From: Planctomycetales bacterium
GTDB lineage: Bacteria; Planctomycetota; Planctomycetia; Pirellulales; Thermoguttaceae
Assembly: GCA_007127495.1 (NCBI GenBank)
Contig: SKZG01000270.1
Location: 1 to 5,922, forward strand
DNA length: 5,922 nt
Reading direction: 5' to 3'
Shown here: positions 1 through 4,173 of the stretch, one piece after another
Layout: each line of letters starts with the position of its first letter
Numbering within the stretch: the first letter of the stretch is position 1
The notes under the pieces: model-generated
Database searches by the model: none
What the model saw: only the letters and a program-made list of their open reading frames with translations
Told to the model about the DNA's origin: nothing
Program-made: the position numbers and the translations under genes

Positions 1-16
1 AGCCATTGACTTATTC

Positions 17-116
17 GGCTCTTCCGTTTCTGAGTGCAGAAAGCCTTTGGTTCAGGGACGGCACACGGCGTGTGCCTACTACAATGAAGCGGCCTGCACT
101 TAGAAACGGGAGAGCC
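17..116. repeat. Palindromic intergenic repeat with central hairpin
   Basis: The arms at 17-39 and 94-116 are 23-bp inverted repeats that match at 21 positions. A second hairpin sits almost at the centre of symmetry: GGCACAC (60-66), a GGC loop, and GTGTGCC (70-76). The whole can fold as a nested or cruciform structure. No ORF of any length worth calling crosses it. It resembles a small dispersed palindromic element (REP- or MITE-like). I infer this from the shape only, since copy number cannot be judged from one window. Confidence 0.7.
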
Positions 117-120
117 ACTT

Positions 121-221
121 AGCATCGGCAAAGAAATAACTGGCGCATTTTCTTCCCCCTCACCCTACCCTCTCCCACCCAGGGAGAGGGGACATCGGAC
201 AGTTATTTCTTTGCCGATGCT
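121..221. repeat. MITE-like palindrome, perfect 22-bp inverted repeats
   Basis: The segments 121-142 and 200-221 are exact reverse complements over 22 bp and enclose 57 bp. The trinucleotide TTA occurs at 119-121 and 221-223, so the element could be a 21-bp terminal inverted repeat flanked by a TTA (or TA) target duplication. Each arm's end base is shared with the putative duplication. Inside is a second hairpin, CCCTCTCCC (168-176) with GGGAGAGGG (182-190) and a 5-nt loop, beside a C-rich strand. There is no coding capacity, so any transposition would need a transposase in trans. A transcript would form a strong stem-loop. Confidence 0.75.
155..180 (-). other. G-quadruplex-capable G-tract
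   Basis: Read on the - strand, this stretch has five G-runs of 3, 3, 3, 3 and 5 bases separated by loops of 1, 3, 2 and 3 nt. It fits the G3+N1-7 pattern for an intramolecular quadruplex. The + strand is the matching C-rich i-motif strand. It lies in the loop region of the 121-221 palindrome and overlaps one arm of the inner hairpin at 168-190, so the two folds would be mutually exclusive. Confidence 0.55.
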
Positions 222-225
222 TATT

Positions 226-244
226 CCCGGTTTCGGGCTTTTTT
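226..244 (+). terminator. Terminator-like hairpin with T-run
   Basis: CCCG (226-229) pairs with CGGG (234-237) across a GTTT loop, followed by C and six T residues (239-244). The stem is only four GC pairs, so it is weak for a rho-independent terminator, although the layout is right. It would end transcription entering from the left edge, beyond the palindromes, and would isolate the promoter at 277-304. Confidence 0.45.
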
Positions 245-276
245 CGTCATTCGGCTTTCGCCATGCGTTTAGGTGG

Positions 277-304
277 TTGACACCCGCTACGGGGCAGCTA
301 TACT
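277..304 (+). promoter_or_regulatory. Sigma-70 promoter for the repeat-protein pair
   Basis: A perfect -35 hexamer TTGACA (277-282) is followed, after 16 bp, by TATACT (299-304), which matches the -10 consensus at five of six positions. The predicted transcription start is near 311, giving a leader of about 63 nt before the ATG at 374. Nothing else in the window has both boxes this close to consensus. It should give substantial housekeeping transcription of the genes at 374-2328. Confidence 0.75.
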
Positions 305-325
305 AGCCGAATATCTGAGCCCCAA

Positions 326-370
326 ATGTACCGCTTGGGTCCCCCTGTCGCGCGCCCCACGGGGCGCTGA
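326..370 (+). other. Possible 14-codon upstream ORF and leader hairpin
   Basis: An ATG at 326 opens a 14-codon frame (MYRLGPPVARPTGR) that stops with TGA at 368-370. The stop is three bases before, and in frame with, the ATG of the next gene (TGA-GCC-ATG). A hairpin with a 6-bp stem, GCGCCC (352-357) and GGGCGC (362-367) with a CACG loop, lies just before the stop. There is no clear Shine-Dalgarno site for either ATG. A role in reinitiation or attenuation is possible but unproven. Chance is quite possible for an ORF this short. Confidence 0.25.
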
Positions 371-373
371 GCC

Positions 374-1336
374 ATGCCTTCCTCTACCCGTCGCAAATTA
401 CAGACTGAGGCCGACATTGTCCGCGAAATCCGTCGCCGGCGGAAGTCGAAGGCGCCGCTGAACGCGGCGGCGGTCCGCCGCGAGGACGGCTGGCTCTACA
501 ACCGCGCATGCGGGCTGTTCGGCTCGTGGCAGGCCGCGATCGAGGGGGCCGGCATCTCGTATGAGCAGGTGGTTGCCCATCGCCGGTGGTCGCCCTCGCT
601 CGTCATCGAACGATTGCAGCAATTGCATGCCCGCGACGAGCTGTCCACGATCACCGCCCTGATCGAGGCCCACCCTCGACTGTTCGGGGCCTGCGTGCGT
701 CACTTCGGCGGCGGGCTGGCGGCGCTGGAGGCGGCGGGGATCGACTACGATCGCCTGCTGGCCGAGAAGGCCGGCCGGTGGACGCGGCCGCGGATCGCCG
801 GGGAAATCCAACGGCGTTGGCGGGAAGGCGAAACGCTGTGCCGGGCAACGATCCTGCGCCGGGAGCCTGCCGCCCGTCCATTCTGCGCTTCGGCCAATCA
901 CCAGTTCGGCACCTGGGGCAAGGCGCTGCGGGCGGCCGGTGTGGACCCGGCGGCGGTCCACCAGCGCGAGCGGCTCTGGACCCGTCAGCGCGTGCTGGAG
1001 GGAATCCGCGAGCGCAACGAACGCGGCAAGCTGCTGAACACCGACGCTATGCTCCGCGAGAGCCTGACGCTGCACGCGGCGGGGCAACGGCTGTTCGGCA
1101 GTTGGCGGCACGCGGTCGAGGCGGCCGGGATCCATTATCGCCGCGACGTGCTCGGGGGCATCCGCGGCTGGACGAAGTCGAAGGTGCGAACCGCGCTGGC
1201 GCAGTCGCTAAGCCGAGGCGAGGTCTCGCGCGACGTGGTTCGGGAGAAGTCGCCGTCGTTGTACCGCGCGGCAGTGCATCACTATGGAACCTGGGCCGCG
1301 GCGAAACAGGCCGCCAAAGGAGCGAAACCAGCATGA
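374..1336 (+). CDS. Five-unit HNH_repeat-type modular protein
   Basis: This 320-residue basic protein is built almost entirely of five tandem units of about 64 residues. Each later unit opens with W-S/T-x-x-x-V/I (W72, W136, W202, W266). Four units close with a conserved block of the form FG-S/T-W-x-x-A-x-x-AG-I/V-x-Y, with the FG-type pair at 49, 111, 178, 241 and 304. The fifth unit ends in a lysine/alanine tail without the AGI-Y part. The pattern resembles Pfam's homing endonuclease-associated repeat (HNH_repeat), which I recall as an accessory, presumably DNA-binding helical module of some phage and bacterial endonucleases. I see no HNH, GIY-YIG or LAGLIDADG motif, signal peptide or membrane segment, so a cytoplasmic nucleic-acid-binding role is inferred. 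The ATG at 374 is the first start after an in-frame TGA at 368. It lacks a good Shine-Dalgarno site but follows a strong promoter. The stop overlaps the next gene's start by ATGA. Function unknown. Confidence 0.85.
   Translation: MPSSTRRKLQTEADIVREIRRRRKSKAPLNAAAVRREDGWLYNRACGLFGSWQAAIEGAGISYEQVVAHRRWSPSLVIERLQQLHARDELSTITALIEAHPRLFGACVRHFGGGLAALEAAGIDYDRLLAEKAGRWTRPRIAGEIQRRWREGETLCRATILRREPAARPFCASANHQFGTWGKALRAAGVDPAAVHQRERLWTRQRVLEGIRERNERGKLLNTDAMLRESLTLHAAGQRLFGSWRHAVEAAGIHYRRDVLGGIRGWTKSKVRTALAQSLSRGEVSRDVVREKSPSLYRAAVHHYGTWAAAKQAAKGAKPA
1316..1335 (+). promoter_or_regulatory. Shine-Dalgarno site and ATGA stop-start overlap
   Basis: AAAGGAG (1316-1322) lies 10 nt before the ATG at 1333-1335, and the upstream gene's TGA occupies 1334-1336. 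This fixes the start of the second repeat gene here rather than at the much earlier in-frame ATG at 586, which would run antiparallel in sense to the first gene's conserved repeats. It also implies translational coupling of the two products. Confidence 0.8.
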
Positions 1337-2328
1337 GACGTACAGCCGCCCAAAAACGGATCCTCCACCGCCTGCGAACGCTCCACGCCGTGGAGAAGCA
1401 GCCGCTCAACCTGACCTACGTCAAAGTGCATCATCCGAAGCTGTTGCGGCAGGTGATGTCCTTGAAGCATTTTCGCGGATGGCGGAAGGCCCTCGAGGCG
1501 GCGGGCCTGGGCTACGACGTGATCCGCACCGAACTGTCCGAGTTGATCCCCTGCGAGATATGCGGCCGGGAGATGAAGGCCCTGACCACCCACCTGCTGG
1601 CTGTCCACGAGCTGTCGCGGGCAGAGTACGAAGCGTTGCATCCGGGCGCGCCCACGAAGAGCGACCTGATGCGGGCGCAGACCACCTGGTCGCTCCGCGA
1701 GCCGCCGCACTGGGAGCCCGTGTGGTCGCGGGAGTATGTGATCGACTATCTGATTTTCAAGCACGAGCGGGGCGATGACCTGGCCCCATGGACCGTGTAC
1801 CGCGACGAGTCCTGCCTGCATGCGAACGCGAAGGCGTACTTCGGGTCGTACCGGGCGGCCATCGAGGCGGCGGGGATCAATTACCGGGAGATTTGCCACA
1901 TCGAGCCGACCGAACGCTGGACTCCGGAAAAGGTGCTCGAGCGGCTGCGGCGGTTGCACCTCGAAAGACCGCTGGAGAGCACCTCGGACATTCGGCGCCG
2001 CGACTCGCGCCTCTACGACCGCTGCCATCACTACTTCGGCGGGACGGTCCCGGCGCTGGAGGCGGCCGGGATTCCCTACATTTGCCTGACGCGGCGGCGC
2101 CGGCCCGCCTGGACCCGGCAGGACGTGCTCCGCGCCATCCGCGTGCTGGCACAGGCGGGGCTTTCCATTCGCCCGGAGGCCCTGCCGGCCCACCTCAACG
2201 GCCAGGCCGAATGCCTGCTGGCCACCGCTGAGCAGATGTTCGGCTCGTACGAGGCGGCGGTGGCGCGGGCGGGGATCGATTATGCCACCCACCGGGGCCG
2301 CCGCCGGATGACCGTCACGGGGCGTTGA
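1333..2328 (+). CDS. Four-unit HNH_repeat-type protein with Ros/MucR-like zinc finger
   Basis: This 331-residue protein contains four units of the same repeat as its upstream partner. Unit 1 covers roughly residues 5-66 (FRGW at 47-50, AAGLGY). The others start at W131, W196 and W260 and close with FGSY (170-173), FGGT (235-238) and FGSY (303-306), each followed by AGI-x-Y. Between units 1 and 2 lies C74-x2-C77-x9-H87-x4-H92. This is the exact spacing of the Ros/MucR-type C2H2 zinc finger, and it is followed by LSRAEYEALHPG, which resembles the segment after the finger in MucR proteins. The C-terminus is strongly basic. No nuclease catalytic motif is visible. I infer a DNA-binding protein, perhaps a regulator or the targeting part of a complex with the upstream protein. 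Coupled translation suggests a fixed stoichiometry. A degenerate homing-endonuclease relative that has lost its nuclease domain is an alternative. Confidence 0.85.
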   Translation: MRRTAAQKRILHRLRTLHAVEKQPLNLTYVKVHHPKLLRQVMSLKHFRGWRKALEAAGLGYDVIRTELSELIPCEICGREMKALTTHLLAVHELSRAEYEALHPGAPTKSDLMRAQTTWSLREPPHWEPVWSREYVIDYLIFKHERGDDLAPWTVYRDESCLHANAKAYFGSYRAAIEAAGINYREICHIEPTERWTPEKVLERLRRLHLERPLESTSDIRRRDSRLYDRCHHYFGGTVPALEAAGIPYICLTRRRRPAWTRQDVLRAIRVLAQAGLSIRPEALPAHLNGQAECLLATAEQMFGSYEAAVARAGIDYATHRGRRRMTVTGR

Positions 2329-2375
2329 GACGGTAGAATGGCCGGTGTCACCCAGCTCGATTCCCAGGCGGGGTG

Positions 2376-2524
2376 TACAATGACCGGGTTGAATGACGCT
2401 TTACTGCGCCCGCCACGACCGCACCGGATGCATGCGTCAAGTGTACTCGACGCCGCGGATCCCTGAATCGCACGCGAGGGACATTCGTCGGGCAGTGAAT
2501 CGCTGCCCGCACACAGAGGAGTGA
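2376..2524 (+). other. Possible near-leaderless 43-codon ORF (doubtful)
   Basis: The 199-bp gap 2329-2527 holds no recognised gene. TACAAT (2376-2381) could act as a -10 box, although no matching -35 is seen. Eleven bases after it, an ATG at 2393 opens 43 codons ending in TGA at 2522-2524, three bases before and in frame with the next gene's ATG (TGA-GTC-ATG). The peptide is basic, has three cysteines (C5, C13, C38) and matches nothing I recognise. No Shine-Dalgarno site precedes it. It may equally be untranslated leader of the next gene. Confidence 0.25.
2489..2521 (+). promoter_or_regulatory. Leader hairpin and Shine-Dalgarno site
   Basis: CGGGCAG (2489-2495) pairs perfectly with CTGCCCG (2503-2509) around a 7-nt loop. 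Five bases later, AGAGGAG (2515-2521) is a strong ribosome binding site, 6 nt before the ATG at 2528. The stem leaves the site exposed. It may stabilise the mRNA 5' end or space the ribosome. There is no T-run, so it is unlikely to be a terminator for the preceding genes. Confidence 0.55.
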
Positions 2525-2527
2525 GTC

Positions 2528-2785
2528 ATGCGAATCTACGATTTCACACTGGTTCTGCCGCCTGGAACTGAATTGACTGAGGAACTGGGCAATGCGTTGT
2601 TCGAGGACGGCGGCGACGACGGCTCACCCGGGTCATGCGAGGGGGGCGTCGCCATCGACTTCCACCGCGAGGCGGAATCGCTCGAAAAGGCCATTCGCTC
2701 GGCGATCGCCGATGTTCAGAAAGCAGGCTGCGCGGTTGCGAGGGTCGAAATCGACGCCGATGCTCCGGCCATCCAGAACGTGTGA
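2528..2785 (+). CDS. Small acidic alpha/beta protein of unknown function
   Basis: This is an 85-residue acidic protein with a good Shine-Dalgarno site. The predicted order of elements is a strand (YDFTLVL, 4-10), a helix (TELTEELGNALFED, 14-27), a glycine/aspartate turn (GGDDG, 28-32), a strand around GVAIDFHREAES (40-51), a helix (SLEKAIRSAIADVQKAG, 51-67) and a strand (VARVEID, 70-76). From memory this resembles a common family of hypothetical proteins sharing the YDFTL start, the ALFEAGCDD-like turn and the DFxREAxSL motif. Longer members continue into a helix-turn-helix after the last strand. This copy stops there (AIQNV, then TGA), and no such helix-turn-helix appears in the other two frames downstream. 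It is therefore either a naturally short form or a truncated one. The function of the family is unknown to me. The protein has no membrane segment or signal peptide and is probably cytosolic. Confidence 0.75.
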   Translation: MRIYDFTLVLPPGTELTEELGNALFEDGGDDGSPGSCEGGVAIDFHREAESLEKAIRSAIADVQKAGCAVARVEIDADAPAIQNV

Positions 2786-2878
2786 CATGAACCGCCATGG
2801 GCTCGTCAGGTTTGCTCTGTGGACACCGTGGGGTCAGGCCGGCATCGGACTTCCGGGGTGGTTCGCCGGTTCGCTGCG

Positions 2879-2892
2879 TGTTATAATCGAGG
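2879..2892 (+). promoter_or_regulatory. Extended -10 promoter abutting a start codon
   Basis: TG (2879-2880), T, then a perfect TATAAT (2882-2887) make a consensus extended -10 element. No recognisable -35 is present, as is allowed for this class. GAGG (2889-2892) and the ATG at 2897 follow at once. Transcription would begin around 2893-2895, so the mRNA would be almost leaderless and GAGG would lie largely upstream of the start site. Confidence 0.55.
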
Positions 2893-2896
2893 CATC

Positions 2897-3928
2897 ATGG
2901 CTTTCCGTTTCTTTCGCCGCATGAAGATCGCCCCGGGCGTGTCCGTGAACCTGAGCAAATCGGGGGCGTCGTTGTCGTTCGGGCCTCGGGGCGCCAAGGC
3001 GACCGTGGGGCCGCGGGGCATCCGAAGAACCGTCGGCATTCCCGGCACGGGGGCGTATTACACGACGCACAGCGGCTACGGCGGGCGGGCTTCGGCCCGA
3101 AGCACGGCACCGCCCATCCCGGCAGCCCGCCCCGAAGACCGGCTGACCATGGGCTTTTTCAAGCGGCTGGTGACGCCGAAGGGCGAGGAGCATTTCGTCG
3201 ACGGCATGCGGCAGTTTGTGCTCTCGCACGAAACGGCCGCCCTTCGTCACTTTTCCCAGGCCCGGCACCTGGCCGATGCCGCCTTCATGGCAGGCATTCT
3301 GAGCCTCAAGCGAAACGCATTCCCCGAAGCGGAGCGGTTCTTCAAGGCGGCCAAGGCCCGACATGCCACCTTGGGCCGCTACTTCGACAAGTACGGCGTC
3401 CAGGCGTCGGTGGCGTTGGCCATCACTGAGGAGGTCACTGCCCTGGTTCAACCCAATCTTCGAGCCGTGCTGCTGGCCCTGGCCGAGGTTTACCAGCACC
3501 AGGGACGGTGGAAGGAAGCCGCGGAACTGCTGAAGCAGCTCTATCGGCGCGACCCCGACGATGTTGTCGTGCGGCTGTCGCTGGCGGAATTGGCGGTCGA
3601 GGAGGCCGGGGACAAACGCTCGTGCCAAACCGCGGTCAAGCTGGCCGAAGGCGTGGAAAACGAATCGGAAGTGCACACGGCCCTGCTGATGTACAAGGGC
3701 ATGGCGTTGCACCGATTGGGGCTGCCGACCGCCGCCAGGGACACCCTGACGGCCGCCCTGCGCCGAACGAAGGATCGTTCAGATGGGCTGCTTCGTGCCG
3801 TTCGCTATGAACGGGCCCTGGTGTACGAAGCGATGGGTCAGGCCCAACGTGCGAGGAGCGAGTTGGGCAGGATTTACGCCGAAGCCCCCGACTACGAGGA
3901 CGTGGCGGCAAGGTTGGGGTTGGCGTAA
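2897..3928 (+). CDS. DUF4236 domain protein with TPR-like repeats
   Basis: From the ATG at 2897 the product has 343 residues. Residues 1-56 match the DUF4236 pattern: MAFRFFRRMKIAPGVSVNLS, then SKSG, GPRG (29-32 and again 38-41) and TVGIPGTGAYYTT. In this domain short glycine-rich beta segments repeat. A low-complexity Gly/Ala/Pro linker follows (59-80). Residues 100-343 are helical, with TPR-like pairs such as 126-155, 190-220, 264-290 and 300-334 that carry A/G/L/Y at the usual small and aromatic positions. An earlier in-frame ATG at 2819 adds 26 residues unlike the family and would lie upstream of the TATAAT, so 2897 is preferred. DUF4236 has no established biochemical role that I know of. 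TPRs suggest protein-protein interaction. There is no signal peptide or membrane helix. The gene ends 22 bp from the convergent hicA remnant. Confidence 0.85.
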   Translation: MAFRFFRRMKIAPGVSVNLSKSGASLSFGPRGAKATVGPRGIRRTVGIPGTGAYYTTHSGYGGRASARSTAPPIPAARPEDRLTMGFFKRLVTPKGEEHFVDGMRQFVLSHETAALRHFSQARHLADAAFMAGILSLKRNAFPEAERFFKAAKARHATLGRYFDKYGVQASVALAITEEVTALVQPNLRAVLLALAEVYQHQGRWKEAAELLKQLYRRDPDDVVVRLSLAELAVEEAGDKRSCQTAVKLAEGVENESEVHTALLMYKGMALHRLGLPTAARDTLTAALRRTKDRSDGLLRAVRYERALVYEAMGQAQRARSELGRIYAEAPDYEDVAARLGLA

Positions 3929-3954
3929 GCGAGCGCAAGGTGGCGCAGCTTTAC
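3925..3954. terminator. Imperfect hairpin between convergent genes
   Basis: GTAA (3925-3928) pairs with TTAC (3951-3954), and GCGC (3933-3936) pairs with GCGC (3943-3946), with two further pairs and small bulges between. The stop codons of both converging genes lie in the outer stem. No T-run follows on either strand, so this is at best a weak two-way terminator or an mRNA end-stabilising structure. Confidence 0.25.
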
Positions 3955-4173
3955 CCTCGATGCGCCTGTACGAACTCCTCAACGGTGACTCCCGCCTGCC
4001 GGATGGCACGTCGGAGAGTTCCGATAGCGAGAGAACCATGGAGCGGGATGACGCAACCGGCTGAACCCATTCGAAGGATAACGTGACTTCCCCTCTGCCG
4101 CACTTGACGGAAGGCCGAGTCGTTCGAAAGCGCGGATCGCTTCCCTGCCCGAAATACGGGGCAGTTCAGGCAT
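3951..4173 (-). pseudogene. hicA: HicA-like mRNA interferase, frameshifted
   Basis: From ATG at 4173 the - strand reads MPELPRISGREAIRAFERLG, a typical HicA N-terminus. The frame then continues as non-family sequence to a stop at 3979. The missing part, FRQVRQRGSH, then VILRM, CVIPLH, LAIGTLRRAIRQAGVTVEEF, is in another frame from 4112 down to the TAA at 3951. Skipping one base at 4113 (GGC-C-TTC) restores a 73-residue HicA of normal length. It keeps the conserved GSH histidine (residue 30) of this dsRBD-like ribonuclease fold. HicA toxins cleave mRNA and are neutralised by HicB. Here the start overlaps the stop of the HicB-encoding frame (ATGCCTGA), the usual sign of a coupled pair, though in antitoxin-toxin order. 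As written the toxin cannot be made without frameshifting. A sequencing error or a recent inactivation are the main explanations. Confidence 0.8.

Noticed and set aside
17..221. Possible CRISPR array or tRNA in the palindromic region
   Set aside because: The two palindromes differ in sequence, there are no regularly spaced direct repeats, and no cloverleaf or CCA-end pattern is present.
586..1332. Upstream in-frame extension of the second repeat protein to an ATG at 586
   Set aside because: The 249 extra residues are low-complexity Arg/Gly/Ala sequence overlapping the conserved first gene in another frame. The ATG at 1333 has a Shine-Dalgarno site and an ATGA overlap.
1282..2292. - strand open frame (336 residues) opposite the second repeat protein
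   Set aside because: Its composition mirrors the repeat codons, it has no domain, and the + strand frame has the repeat structure and the zinc finger.
374..2328. A homing endonuclease catalytic domain in the repeat proteins
   Set aside because: I looked for HNH, GIY-YIG and LAGLIDADG signatures and found none. The His/Asn residues present fall within repeat units or the zinc finger.
2380..2466. 28-codon ORF starting in TACAAT
   Set aside because: It begins inside the putative -10 box, has no ribosome binding site and shows no recognisable sequence.
2834..3712. - strand open frame (292 residues) opposite the DUF4236-TPR gene
   Set aside because: No domain is visible, and the opposite strand has a clear DUF4236 start and TPR helices.
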